Shown here: positions 11,701 to 26,200 of the stretch, one piece after another
How the letters are laid out: each line of letters opens with the position of its first letter
Position numbering within the stretch: position 1 is the first letter of the stretch
Source of the DNA: Ilex aquifolium
Taxonomy: Eukaryota > Streptophyta > Magnoliopsida > Aquifoliales > Aquifoliaceae
Length of the DNA: 64,000 nt
Assembly: GCA_951799425.1 (NCBI GenBank)
Contig: OX637393.1
Location: 2,486,501 to 2,550,500, forward strand
Direction: 5' to 3'
Notes under the pieces: model-generated
The model's input: only the letters and a program-made list of their open reading frames with translations
The model's database searches: none
Told to the model about the DNA's origin: nothing
Translations under genes and position numbers: made by a program

Positions 11701-14219
11701 GATCCATGTCATTTTGCTTTTGATAAATGAGATGTCATTTTGCTTTTGGTAAATGAGATGTCATTGAACTTAATTACACATACGCGTTATGTTCTTTTTA
11801 TGAATTTTATTACCTAAATATTTCTATATGCATCGCCGCGTGTGGTGCGCTGTTAATATTCCAAATGTCTATATCCGTTGCCCAGACATTATTTTTGGGA
11901 TATGGTCGATCATTTCGATCCCCTTAAAGGGTTTCTCAAAAAAGTAAGGAAGTAGGCATTTGAAAGGCCGACCACAATATCTTAGTCATTCTGGGGAATG
12001 CTGATCTGTTTGAGACTCCTCTTAATGTGTTGGATGGATGGTGCTTCTTTGCGCCTCCCTTTTGAGAGGTGATCTACCAAACCTTTTTCATCCCAGGTGT
12101 CTTTGTTGGAATAGTTTCGATTGCTATACAGGATCCTTTCAGGCTTCAAAATTTTGTCTTACAAATGCAACATAAACCTATTATTATAGAGGGTGATATG
12201 TAGCAGGTGATAGATTTTGTCTTTGAAGTTTTAGTTTGTGTGTTTAACAGCTATTCTTCAGGAATTTTAGCTTAGTATTCGATTAGAAAAACTCTCGTTC
12301 ATTGATGCGCTTCCTCTCTCTGTCTCTCTGTCACCCATCCTTCTCCTCCTCATCCCCCTCCCACCTTCCCCTTTCCCCCTCCCCTTACTCTTGCACATGC
12401 ACACACCCACCCACACGTCAATCTTTGTGTTTCTGTTCTATGCCTTGTCCTCAATCTAATTTGTTGACTGCATTCCAAGAAAAACACCAATTAGAATTTT
12501 CCAACTCCAAAATCCTTTAAGATAGCCTTGTCCCTTTCCACAGCCATAACCTGCATTTCTTTTGTCCTTCCCCATGTTCTTTGTGATAGCTTGACCAAAT
12601 GACTCCTCTGCATCGATGCATTAGTCAATTACATTATCTTTGACAACTTTTTTGTTAGAGTACCTTAGTATTAGGGTAGTTTAGCCATTTTCCAGGATTG
12701 TTTTGCCCGTTTCTATTATGTTATTATTATTATTATTATTAGCCTGTAGCAGACTTATTGTGCCGCACTAATATATTCTCTCCTTTTCATTTCATTCTCT
12801 CTTTTGTAGTCGATATTTACATTTTACTCTTCTTGTTTTTACTAAGATCACTCCTAAGTTCTCGCAGATGAAACTTTTTTCTTATTCTATGTTTTCTTGT
12901 ATTTCAAGTTGGTCACTGATTCATCTCAACATTCTTGTTCAGCTGTCATGATTTTTAAAAGATGCTTCCATCCCTCGCCATGTGTTTGACATTCCATGCC
13001 ATAAAGCTCAGTTGGCCTACTAGTTGTCTTTAAATCCTTTACTTTGCAGGAATTTCACGATAAAACACAGACTGACCATGTACTCCTTTTTCATCATACG
13101 TTAGTTTTATTCATGTACTCCAGTCTCATCATACTCTAGTTTTATTTGTATTGACATTTCAGTTTCTCTTTCATTGGAAGTAATCGTTTGAAAATAATTT
13201 GAGTGGTTGCTTTTATATATTTCTTGGTCATCTACTTTCATTTTATCATTATTTCTGTTTCTAATTTGCTAAAACGACACTATTTTTAAATCTTTATCTT
13301 GGTTAACCTAGAATTCTAGATTCTATAGAATGCTCCATAGTTCTACTACCTTAAACTTAATCATTGACCTAAACTTGTAAACCTGTTAGATAACTGCTGG
13401 TTGATTCAATCACTTGGATGAAGGGATCTACTGTCATGGAAAGTTTAGAATTATTGTAGCATTGCAAAGATACCGGCATATTTGAACAATAATTGATGTT
13501 TATGTCCAACTTAGGGAGTGTTATACATGCTTGAGAGTGGTACTGAGACTTGTTATTGCGAACGGTTTCAATGCTGAAACCTCAAGTTGTTTATTTTTAT
13601 TTTTCACATTTCACATTTGAATTGGCAGCTTAGTTGTCCTAGCAGTCACTGTCTGACTCATTGTTTTATTTTGAGAGCCTGGGGAGGTGCCTTGTCCCAG
13701 TGATAGACCTACTCTTGTACAGTCTTATGAGAGCATTGGTTCATTCACTCACGCTGTCAAGGATCTTGTCCTGTAGTCTAACTTTTACCCTTTCATTGTA
13801 TAAGTAGGAATCACCAAACTACGCTATAGATAATGTTAGGGTAAATGCTGAAGGTTTATACAAATTCATAATCAGTTAATCCGGTTTGACTCATCCCTGG
13901 TTTATGCTGTAACAGGTTGAGAATGAATATGGAAATGTTCAATGGGCCTATGGAGTTGGTGGAGATTTATATGTGAAATGGGCTGCTGAAACTGCTGTCA
14001 GTCTAAATACTAGTGTTCCGTGGGTAATGTGTGTGCAGGAAGATGCACCTGACCCAATTGTAAGTATTTATCGCTATTAGTGGAACTGAATCATTTCTTT
14101 CCGATTTTTATTTTCCTAAATAAAAATGGATCTAATTCATCTCATATCAGAAGCATCACATGTTATGATGCCAAACTCTCTAATCAGGAAGTTCTGACTG
14201 AGAGAAAATACGATAAATG

Positions 14220-14253
<34 letters not shown>

Positions 14254-17200
14254 GAAAGGCAAGAAAGAAGAAAAATCACAGGAGAGAAGAAACAAGAGAA
14301 AGACATGAGTTTTGAGAGAGTAAAGAGGAGATGAGAGGAAGAAAAAAGACAAATCTTGCAAAAGTTTCCTATAGCTAAACCTAATTCATTCACATCTAAT
14401 GTTAATAGGTAGCCCCACATTCCGATAACTAACAGTATCTGGAGGAAGACAAATTGTCTTATTAAATTTGTTTTTCGTCATAATCTCTTATCCTTGACAA
14501 CTGTACTTCTGACATCTTTTAAAAAAAAATATAATTTTGTTCTCTACTTCTCTAATTAGAGATAACATTTAATGTTGTAGATAAATACATGCAATGGGTT
14601 TTATTGTGATCGGTTCACTCCAAATTCCTATTCCAAGCCAAAGATGTGGACTGAGAACTACAGTGGATGGTAAAAAATATATTTTGGTTCAGCCTTTGAA
14701 AAATAATTCTGGAGCATTAGCATTTACTTCATCAAAGAAATCTGAATTTGTAAAACTGTCTTGTTTGATATTGCAGGTTCCTTGCATTTGGTTATCCAAT
14801 TCCTTACCGACCAGTTGAGGACCTTGCCTTTGCTGTTGCACGTTTTTTTGAAACAGGTGGCACATTTCAGAACTATTATATGGTGAGCCTAGTGAAGTTT
14901 TTCCTTTCACTTATTGTAATTGTAATTTGGTAAACATAATCCCCATGATTTACTTCTGATATCTCCTTGCAGTATTTTGGTGGCACCAACTTTGGACGAA
15001 CTATGGGAGGCCCAATGGTTGCAACAAGCTATGACTATGATGCTCCAATAGATGAGTATGGTAAATTTTCCTGACATTTTGTTAACACACCTGCTATTTT
15101 AAGGAGAATGCTATGCATGGCTATGATCACACTGTTGTATTTTGAAAACGCACTTTATAGTGAAAAGTGTGCTTGTGTTTTTTTTGGGAAATCCATTTGA
15201 AACTCTTTAAAAGGGAATTGAGTTTGAAAATCACGGAAGCTTGGAAATTGATTCGATATTGGGGTGAGTTTCATGGGCACAAAGGGGAGCCCTCTCAATG
15301 GATGACTATACTTTTGAAAAATATGTTCATCCCCATATCCATCTTAGGTTTAGGGATTGGTAGCCACGGTCGTTTTTTATCATCCAAAGACTATTCTTTC
15401 GTTTTTCTTAACCTAAACTACCATAAAATCTCTTTCTCTCTCTCTCTCTCTCTCAAACAATACCCTTGCCCAAATTACCTAGTCACAGCCCAACCTCCAC
15501 GCCTATCTCCACCACCACCTCCCAAACCAATTGCAAGTCTAGAACACATCAACCCACCAAAGCCACCATAGCCACCCAACTCTAAAACAAAACCACTCCA
15601 GACCCTCTCCACTCTTTGTTTCGATGTGTATATATCATCACATATCTAACCAAACCTTTTCTCTTCTTTCAAGCAATTTGGTGGGTTCGCTCTCGCCCCC
15701 TCTCTTTCTTTGTTGTGTGCCCGTGTCTTTTGATTCCGTTTGTTTTGGTGGGTTTGTGTTTTTTTTTCTCTCCCTCTCTATATATAGGTATGTAGTTGTT
15801 TGTGATCGGATGGTGCAATGGGTGGAGATGGTGGTTATAGTGGTACCGGTGGAGCTGTTGTGTGGGTAACTTTTTTTGGTTGGAGGGTGGGTGGTGAGTT
15901 TTGACGATTTGTGGTGCTAGAGAGAATCAGGTTGGAAGGAAGGAATAGAAATGTGGGGGTGGGGTTTCTGGGGTATGAGAACTCCGATGTGGGGCAAGGA
16001 GTGGCTGTCGGAGGTTGGGAGGAGGGACAATGCTAGGGGTTTGGGTGGGAATCAAATTGTTGAACTTTGGGAAGAGATTCAATATATCAATTTGGAAACC
16101 TTTCCCTAGAGAGGACACATTATCTAATTGACTGGTTGACTTCAAAACTGATGCAAAAATTGATGCCCATCTGATGACCGGAAATATATGCAGGTTTTAT
16201 AAGACAACCAAAGTGGGGCCACCTCCGAGACTTACACATGGCAATAAAGCAGTGTGAAGAATATTTGGTGAATTCGGACCCAATTCAGCAAACACTTGGT
16301 GACAATCTAGAGGTGTGCATGAAGTTTTAACATGCTTTTTTTTATTAACATGTGTGTGGTCTGTCTTTGGTGAATGCTCATATTAAGATCTAGCTTTGTG
16401 TGGGGTATTTTAAAAGGAAAAAGTTTGGATGTTTTGTAGGTGGATGAGACCAGTTTGTACTTGGTAAAAGATAAAAAATTTATAAAAGGAAGTAAAGATC
16501 ATTACAGCACAAATTGTTACATTACAACCTGATAACTCTTACATGTTATTCCCAAACTTGATTTCTGTATCCTCTAACGCAAACTTTATCCCACTTCAAA
16601 CTTGGCACTTTGCTGATTGCATTTCTCTGTTTACAGTTATGTTTTAAGAGTAACAATTTGGGACCAACATTGATGAATTAGATTGTATCCAAGAAGAATA
16701 AAATCATCTTTGAAAGTTTAGTTTTGTGCTGAACACCACTTTGGTGTGCCTGATTACATTTGGACTATCACATCATGATGGATGCCTAATGTCACCACTT
16801 TTGGTCATGGTGATTTGGCTTCAGACTTTTATTTGTGCTAGTTATCAAGTAATAATGTAATTTTAATTTGTTCTAAAATAAAAATTCTGGGAGTGCATTT
16901 GAGTGCTGTTCACTCTCATGTACTATGATAGGTTATCATGGGCATAGAATTAGTAAGTTAGCACTGAGCACCCTACCTGGTAATTTAGTGGCAGTTTTTT
17001 TTGGGACTTCCCTCATAGATTCCATCGTTTTGTAGCAATTGCCTTTTCAAAAGGCCTAAGGGATTTTTGCTGAAAATACACACTGGATTATGACTCCATG
17101 TTGTCCTGTGACTACGAATTTTTCAGATTGCAAATGTGCCACTTTTAACATGTTATTGATGATATTGATTTGCTTATCAGGCACATATCTACTATAAGAC

Positions 17201-20200
17201 TTCCAATGACTGTGCAGCCTTTCTTGCCAACTATGGCAGCAGTTCAGATGCAAATGTCACATTTAATGGAAATTCGTATTTCCTTCCTGCTTGGTCTGTG
17301 AGCATTCTTCCAGATTGTAGCAATGTCATATTTAACACAGCAAAGGTATGGTTTATTATTGCATTTGAATACATGCATAAATGAGTTTTCTGTCTATTGG
17401 CTAGGGGTGCAACTTGGGCGGGCCAACCCGAATTCAACCCGAAAAAAACAGGGCTTGGGTTAGAATTTTTAATACTTGGGTTGGATCTGGGCAAAAAAAC
17501 TCCAACCCGAATTGAATTTGGGCAAGCCTCGGATTGAGGCATCGGGTTGTCGGGTTCAACCCGAATATACATAAATATATAAATATATTTAACTAGGGTT
17601 AGTATTTATTTTCACTCTTTAGAGTCTAGACTTTCACTTTACTTCAAGTCTTCACCCCTGCGGCTCCATCACTCTCAGATCGCTCTCTCATTCGTCACTC
17701 CTCCCTCTATCACTGTCACTCCACTCCTCCTTCTCTCACTCGTCACTCCTCCTTCTCTCATTCCCTCTCTTTTCATCTGCGCATCGCCCTTCATCTCAGA
17801 TCTACACTTGAAAAAAATCAAATCTACACTTCAAAAAATCAACCCGAATTAAGTAACCCAAGGTCAACCCGATTTTTTTTAACCCGAAATCAGTCCGAAT
17901 TAAGTAACCCGAATTTAACCCGAGTCCGTCCAAATTAAACTCGGGCAGTACTTGAGTTGAGGTAGGTTTAGAGTTATGGTTACGGTTGAAGATTATATAC
18001 CTAGGGTTGGGGTAGGGTTGACCTCTTAATCCGCTCAACCCGCCCGAGTTGCACCCCTACTATTGGCTGCTGAGCTCAGTTTAGAAGTTTGTTCCAATAC
18101 TTATGTATTCTCATATTATTGTGAAATCAGAGCATTAAGTTTACTTCATAGACTGTTAGTTGGCTAAATTTTTGCAAATTGTCTGTTTGCAACTTAATAG
18201 TATCCCTCTTCAGCGTTTTTACAATATCACGGATGTTCTCAAGATCATTTGACAGCTTTATAAGTTCTATAGTTGGTGCGGTAAATTATGGTTTGAAAGA
18301 TGTTGATGCCAAAGCCAGTAAGACAAAAAAGAATATATCAATCGTTCTGTGGATCTCTGCGACACTTCAGGGCGGGGCCATTAGCTGCATCGAGTTTATC
18401 ATTGATGCCATAATGTTCTACTAGGTGTTTATCTGCAGAATCTTAGGCCATAAGCTTCACCTGAAGTGCTAAATGAATGCCAACTAGTTTTGCAATGTAC
18501 ATCTGCTCAAGGTTTTTTTAAACAGTTCCATGATGCATGCACTGTAGATCAAATTAGAACCATCCGTAATTTACCTAACTTTTCTTCACTTAGTGCAAGT
18601 CATTGAGAAGAATGACTTGTACAAGTGACTGACACATAATCCACTACATGATGTTATCTGCGGATCATAAGCTGCACCTGTCTAAGGAGTTGCGGCAGTT
18701 GTTGAATTAACTGTATTGGCTCTTTCTTGTAGGAAATCAGAAATCTTATGGCTGAGGCTGACATTAAAAAGTAGGGCTGGGCATGGGCCTCATTGTGACA
18801 GATTCTTCTGGTCCAGGGCTAACCAATGAATCATTGTTTTATATATTCTTAAATTGTAATACTTATTTTCTATATTTTTTCTAGCTTAAAAATACAAATA
18901 ATTTTTTAAATGCATAAAATATAGTAGATTTATACATATACTATTATATGATATGTAGAATTACTGTTCAGGCTCTGCCTGGCTAGCCCATAGGCCAATA
19001 TTTTTTGGGTCCAGGTTCTGATTTTTCTGGGATGGGCTGGCGTAGGCAGGTGAACTACCCACCCATGCTCACCTCTACTAAAAAGTGATATATCATTTTG
19101 TCTCTGTGGACTAAGGAGAAAGGGGGCTCAATGATGAACAAGTTGGTTTTCACCTGGTACGGTTACTGATGTTATGTTAGTACCCCATTGCAATACAACT
19201 TGTGTCCAAATATCAAATAATATCACTCGACAGTTGACACTCTTTATGTTTTATTCACTTTAAAAGTATCATCCGACAGTTGCAATTGTGTTTGGGAGAG
19301 CTTCCCAGGCCTTATTCTCTCCCCTCCCTTACTTGTCCATTCATTTCCCTTGGATTTCACCTATAAGTTATCGGATTGGCATTCCTTTGCATAGATTGAG
19401 GTGAAGTCCTCTACTAGACTACTAGTATCCTATCAGGGGGAAAATAGATTGGCCTCCTACTGTGCTCTCCACCATGACTGGTTGAAGACCGTATGTGTGA
19501 GCTACAGACAGTAGCTCATCTGGCGTTTTCTAAATTCTAGAAATGGTTCCAGTTTCTTACGAGTATGTCCTCATGTGATGTGGAGCTTAAACAAAGAGAA
19601 CAAGCTAGGCTTCTATTGACTTCTAGTATCTTGGATTCTGGCAGCTATGCTATTGTGCTAGTGGCTTGAGATAGCGGCCACACTGCTAGTGATGCATAGT
19701 GACACAGGGAAGACATAGGAATATCGGGGTGCTTGATTTAAAAATATTGGGTGGCCCTGTATAGGATGGATCCAGTTATTTTGGGGTCAGTTTCTTGAAT
19801 TTTGGCTTCAGTGGGCGTGTGTTGGAAATCAGAAACTTGAAGTGGGTGATGCTCCGGCCTTAATCGGCTGGTTTTTGCTGCAGGAGCTTGGTTCTCCAGA
19901 ACTGGCTGAGTGGCAATGGCTGTTGCAGCAACTGTGAGGAACATGTCAGCCTAAGGACTATCTCTTTTGCTGGTATCACATGGCTGTGCAGCTTCCACTA
20001 ATGAGGTGGTAACTTTTGTCTTGTATGTGGTGACAGTTACATATTTGAAGATGGACAGAGTGTCTTTTGTTGTCTTGTCTTGTCTTTCCCACACTATGAA
20101 GGTTGGCCCAATGAAGACCCGCGCTGCTAGACGTTGGGCTTAATGTGTGAAGCACTTAGTGAGTTGGGCTGGATTTTAAGGGTGTAGGCTGGTGATCAGA

Positions 20201-23200
20201 ATTCTAAATATCTATATTATTGTTTGATGGATAAGGGTTCTGTAGGGGATTTGTTCCTCCAAGTCTTCTGGAAAGTGGGAAAAGTATTTTGTATCCTATT
20301 CATTTGGGCTGAGTTTATTTCTCTGTAGACTCCGTGTTTTGAGCTCTTCTCTATTGAATTGCTCTGTGTACCCATTTGGAAGATTTTGAGCTATATTGTA
20401 CATCTTTTTCGGTATAAAAAATTATTTGATCGCAGAAAAAATGTGACCCTATCTGTTCCGGCGATGCATGAGTCAACCTGATACCTTGTAGCCATTATGA
20501 AACGTAAGACTTGAAATATTTAGAAGAAAGAAAGGGATACAAACCAATTGTAGAGCCCCTGTATATATAGTCAAAAATAAAGGTACAATAAGGGTAAAAT
20601 AAGGAAAACCCTAACAAACTAGGAAATAACTCCAAACTAGGAAATAACTCCAACACTCCCCCTCAAGCTAGGCGCAAAAATGTCAATTAAGCCAAGCTTG
20701 ACAACGGAGTCCCGAAGAATGGATAGAGTGACAGGTTTGGTAAAAACATCTGCAACCTGATCACTGATCCCCACAAACGATGGAGTGACAATACTACTGC
20801 TAACCTTCTCTCGAAGAAACTAGGTAAAATACTAGCATGCAAGCTAGGAACAGATAAAGACAAATTCATCTCTCTCATGTCCCCTGATAATAATCCTCCT
20901 GGTACTCAGGTCCTGTAGTGGTGGCAGTAGCAGAAGTCGGACCCTGAGAAGTCAGAGTGGATATAAGTATATCCAATCGGGATGTGATAGCATCCATATC
21001 ACTCTGCCAAGTAGGAGCAGCAACAGAAACAACGGTAGTAGGTGGTGGTATCTCAGCAATAGCAGCAGTACGGCCGCGAGGAGACGGTATAATGTGTTCC
21101 ATAGCTTCGGAACAGAGCTATGAAACTGGTGAATCCTGCAAACAGATGGCTCCATCGAGCCAAATAACCATCCAAGAATGGCGCAGTTCTCAGAGAACCA
21201 CACAGAATATCTAGGGTCGTCATCAGCTGGCTTTGGGTGAGATCCCGTCAGTCAACCAAGCTTCCCTACACGGCCTAAGAAAAGCTGGAATGAGCGAGAC
21301 CACTCAGCGAAGTTACGGCCATTCAACAACTGTGCCGTAACTTCCTGAGAGATCATGTCCGGCAGTACTGGTAATGCAACTGTGCCAGTAGGTACTGTAT
21401 ACTGGTCAAATATAAAGGTGGAAGTACCAATAAACGTCTCAACGGTAGATGTGTCAACAGTAGGAGTCTTAAATCCCTCAGTAGTGGTCATAGCAACAAT
21501 AATACTAGGGCACCCGTGACAGAAAAACAACTCTAAAATAAATAGAGAGATAAAATAAGGGAGAACAATATACCTCCAGTCGACCAATAGCGACAAATAA
21601 AGAAGGTCCAAAAAAGCTCCCAAATAATTAGGTCACGGTGCCCAGAAATCCAAGAAATATAAATAAATGATCTACTTCATCAAGAGCAGATCAACGAAGA
21701 AATCTCTAAAATAAATAGAGAGATAAAATAAGGGAGAACAATATACCTCCAGTCGACCAATAGCGACAAATAAAGAAGGTCAAAAAAAGCTCCTGTAAAT
21801 ATAAATAATGGATCTACTCCAGTCGACCAATAGCGACAAATAAAGAAGGTCCAGAAAGCTCCCGTAAATATAAATAATGGATCTACTGCATCAAAAACAG
21901 ATCAACGGAGAAGAGGATTCAACCCCTCTTAAAAGTCTAGAAGCAGCGACACTACGACAAAGAGCGCGAAGCACGAAGACGCACGAAGGCAAAGAACCAA
22001 CAAATTGAGGTTTTAATGAAAACAGTTGCTAAATCAGATTCTAGCAACTAGACAACCCAAATTCCATAACTTTCAAAAGAACAACCCAGTCAAACAATCA
22101 CAATCCAGCCCAAAAGAACGGTTGAATTCTTCTTCAAGGTGCAGCAACAAACAGTCAACGAACAAGTTAACAAAGAGGAGCAACGTGAAAAAGAGTACAG
22201 TGCAAAATCAACCGGCAGAAATCACAAGGAATTTAAACACTGTTCATCGGTACTGTTCACCAAGGGAACAGTGTTTTTGGCACTGTTCACAGTCCCTTGG
22301 AACCGCAAAAAATAACAATCCACCAAAAAAGTCTAGAAGCAGTGTGGTGGCTGGTGGCTGCAACGTGGAGGAGGGGCTAGGATTAGAGTTAGACTCTGAT
22401 ACCAACTTGAAATATTTAGAAGAAAGAAAGAGATACAAACCAATTGTAGAGCCCCCGTATATATAGTCAAAAATAAAGGTACAATAAGGGTAAAATAAGG
22501 AAAACCCTAACAAACTAGGAAGGGTAAAATAAGGAAAATCCTAACAAACTAGGAAATAACTCCAAACTAGGAAATAACTCCAACAGTAAGAAACTCCTTT
22601 TTTGTTGTGGCAAGATTGGAAGTTGATGTTAACTCAGTCTCTCTTCCTTTGTTCATGTAAACTTAAAGGTTCTTGTTGTTGGCTTAAATGTTGATACTTA
22701 TTGAAAACTGCAATGTTATAAGAGTGGATCGCCTTTGTAGCACTCTTAGTCCCTAATCTACGGGAATTTTGCTTTTCTCATCATTATAATTCCTGTGTTC
22801 TTTCTAGATAATGCCAAGATGTTTACGATTTTTTATCGGGCATTTGATGAGTTAATTTTGCACATCAGTTTGTTTGAACTGAGATTTGGTCTTGCCAATA
22901 TTCTGCTGTATCAATGCCTGCTAATGTACCATGCTTAACTATAACCACATAAATAGTCTGTTCGTCATATTTTCTTTATCAACTTGATAATTCCAAAAAA
23001 ATTAAAATCTTGTATTTTTGACACGGACCCAGCTTGCTATGGGCATACTAAATTTCTTTTTTAATCTGATTCTGGACAAAGGTGGCTTCTCAAAGAAGTC
23101 TTGGCGATGTTGCATTTGCTCGCAGTACAAGTGTCAACGAGTTCTCATTGGCATCATCAGCATGGAGTTGGTATAATGAAAAAGTGGGTGTGTGGGGTAG

Positions 23201-26200
23201 CAATGCATTTACGGCTTCAAGTTTACTAGAGCAGATAAATACAACCAAAGATACAAGCGATTTTCTGTGGTACACAACAAGGTAACTCCCTTGATAATGC
23301 GCAATTATACATTCATCTAGGCCTTTTGAAGACTCTTTCCCCCTTCTATCTAGGTATTGATATGTTTCAGTTCAAACCAATGTTAAGTGGTTAGAGCCAA
23401 GCCTCCCTTGTTTAAGCTCTGTCACTTTTCTTGGACAGTGGGATAAAGAAAAAATATGGACTCAGATAAGAAATTAGACGTGGCAGTTTACGTCTTCATT
23501 TATTTTTATGTGTTGTTTCTCTTTATGAACTATTCTCCAAGTTGGCTCTTATCTCATTGGTTCTCCCTTTTAAGCATATTTATCATTGTTCCAAGTCATT
23601 TAGTATTACTATTCGGGTTTGATGGGAGATCTTTGCTTTACCTTTTCTCCTGTCGTGGCAGCATAAATGTGAATGACAACAGTAATCATCTTCAAGCAAA
23701 AGAAGCAGTTTTGGTTATTGAGAGCTTGGGACATGCGGCTCTTGTTTTTGTTAACAAAATACTTGTGGGTAGGCACTCTTTCATATACCATGGAATGATG
23801 TTTAGCTCCTTTTTTACTTCCTCTTGTTTTTGGTTTGCAAGTGGCTACTTTACTCTTGATATGTTTGAGTTAATTAGTTGTTTAGTTTCTCTCTAAAGAG
23901 ATGTTTGGAAAATTTTTGAGGTTTAAGAGTGCTCAGGTGCAAGTATGTATAGCTCAGATGAAATATGCATCAGAAGCTATAGTTGTGGTTTTTGCCATGG
24001 CTTACTCCATTAGAATATAAAAACCATATGAGTCAGTATTTCTTGGCCGAACCACTTAACACAAAACAAATTTATGCAGCTGTGCATCATGGATAGCTTA
24101 GGTTGGCATTGATAATGATAATTCCTAACTATCTGTGATGCTTTTTGCTGAAGTCACTGACAAAAGTTTTCTCATAGAATTTTGCTGTGATACCTGTGAC
24201 TTCCTTGTACTTGGGAGTTTATCCTTCAAGCTTTAGATCTTTATGTAGTACTGTTATTGTGTATTATACCAGCAATACCATCGCCATAACTGCAAAACGA
24301 ATACATTATTGCTTCTTCTTTTTTTTTGGTTTTATTGCTATATGAGTAATAGAACAAACTTAGCTACTACTGTTACTAATACAGCTATCCTTATTTTGGT
24401 TACTATTGTTATCATGTGGTTTCTTACTTGTCAAAAAGGACAGAAAATGTTATGATCTGTTTAGCCTTATTTATGTTTTAATCACTCGCATTTATTCCAT
24501 TAAGGAACATCAAATTATTTGTTTACCATACAGAAGAAAAAATGATCTCGTAAACTTGAACTTGGTTTCAACTTTCCACAAAAAGAGACATGCATGTCCA
24601 GATGGGTGACATGTTTCGGCACTTGGTTGGCATTCCATTTGTGCCACAGGCTGCATGATTACTTAGCTTCTAGGAAACCATTAAGGTAATGGATTGGCAA
24701 ACAAACTAGATGATTATGTGGTATATATTGACTTCGATTTCTAAAAAAAAAAGAAAGAGAGAATGTTTTATGTAAAGCTTTTGAAGCAAAGTCTAAAAGT
24801 TTTATTGCTCTATCTTTATCATCTAATTCATCTTTCTTTTGCAATGTTATCCGGAAACTCTGGTAAGTGCCCTACAAATGTTTCTGACCAGAGTTAATTC
24901 CCAGCAATTGAGATTTTTTTTTCTTGTACAGATATATCTCTAGTGTGTTGAAAACTGGATTGCATATTTTGTTGGATTGTGATCATGCATTGCCTAGATA
25001 ATAAAACTTTTGCTGCATTATTTTTCTAGTATTTGCACTCTTTGACTTTGTGTTGGTGATATGTTTGTTTCCTAAAATTTTCCATGTTTTTTAATGTATA
25101 TTGCTTCGTGCTTAGGTAAACATGCACAAAATGAAAATCTCACATCCAGTTACGTTTCCATTTAGCCATTCTATAAGTGCAATGCATGGTGCAATAAATT
25201 ATTTTACATCCAGTCATATTTGAGATGCTCATCTTGCTGTGTGGACTGCCGTATTATTAATTCATTTTATTCAAAACTCTGTGTGAGGAGAGCTTATCCT
25301 AAATCGGAAAATTAAGTAGACCCAAGGTTAGTTTTTATGCTTGAAGGATCATTACATTTGGTTTTGGATTGGATATTCTAATATGGTATTAGAGCTGGAC
25401 CTTGGTCGGTTAGTGGGCTAAGTCTCTCACTGTTGAATTACCCGGTCTGTTTAGTTGTCTGTTTTGGTTCAGATCCAATCTGTCTGTCTATTTGTTTTAG
25501 TTTGGTTTGTTAACCTGTGTGTGATTCTGGGTCACACACAAGGGAGGGTGTGAAGAGAGCTTATCCCACCTCGGGAAGTTAGGCAGACCAAATGTTAGTT
25601 TATATACTTGAGGGTTATTCCACCCATTGCCAATTGGTGTTGTGTTGGAAGTTTTAGCACTCTAATACCAGTCACAATGGTTAACCATGTTAAGTCAAAA
25701 CCAACGTACTAACCATATTGGTTGATGAGTATTTCATTTTTCTTCACTTGCTTATATTTTGACTTGTGACATCAAAGATATCATTCTACCTACGATTTTA
25801 ATTTATGAGTTCAGTTGTGTCACTTCAGTCACCTTTTTGCATTGTTGTGTCATTCTTGAGTGACACCATTAATTTTCTCCTATATAATTTATTGGTTTCC
25901 GCATCGTCATGTATACTATTATCTATTATTGCATGTTTTCCAAATTCGACATGTTTGAATAAATTCCACTATCTTCTTGACTAACTTGTAAAATTTAAAA
26001 TTAATTCAAGCCAATTTGCCATTGTTATTTCTGTTCTGTGCGTTTACATAGATTGACAACAGTCTACTTGGAATTTCTTGTAGGATTTGGTTATGGTAAT
26101 CATGATGATGCAAGCTTCATATTCAGTCGGAAAATTAGTCTTAATCATGGTAACAACACATTGGATGTGTTGAGCATGATGATTGGTGTACAGGTAAAAT

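Larger units (their letters stand above)
20509..22585 (-). mobile_element. Internally deleted Ty1-copia retrotransposon in BGAL intron 11
   Basis: The 2,077-bp element is on the minus strand, opposite to the host gene. Direct LTRs lie at 20509-20655 and 22405-22585, flanked by the 5-bp duplication GTAAG (20504-20508 and 22586-22590). Read on the minus strand, the 5' LTR is followed at once by a TTGGTATCAGAGTC primer-binding site (initiator-Met tRNA type). A GAG start, [20 protein letters not shown], follows at about 21491, then decayed GAG. The 3' end of pol encodes [10 protein letters not shown] and [20 protein letters not shown], ending at a GAGGGGGAG polypurine tract. Protease, integrase and most of the reverse transcriptase are missing and frames are broken, so the element cannot move on its own. 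The two LTRs differ partly by a roughly 34-bp duplication in the right copy. Confidence 0.92.

Noticed and set aside
11824..11860. GC-rich hairpin-like text near GCATCGCCGCGTGTGGTGCG, a possible Helitron 3' end
   Set aside because: There is no CTRR terminus at the expected distance and no matching 5' end.
22026..22466. 146-codon plus-strand frame
   Set aside because: It lies within the leader and 5' LTR of the minus-strand copia element and has no recognisable domain.
23456..23896. 146-codon plus-strand frame with hydrophobic stretches
   Set aside because: Only 23662-23768 is coding, as exon 13 of the beta-galactosidase. The rest is intron read-through.
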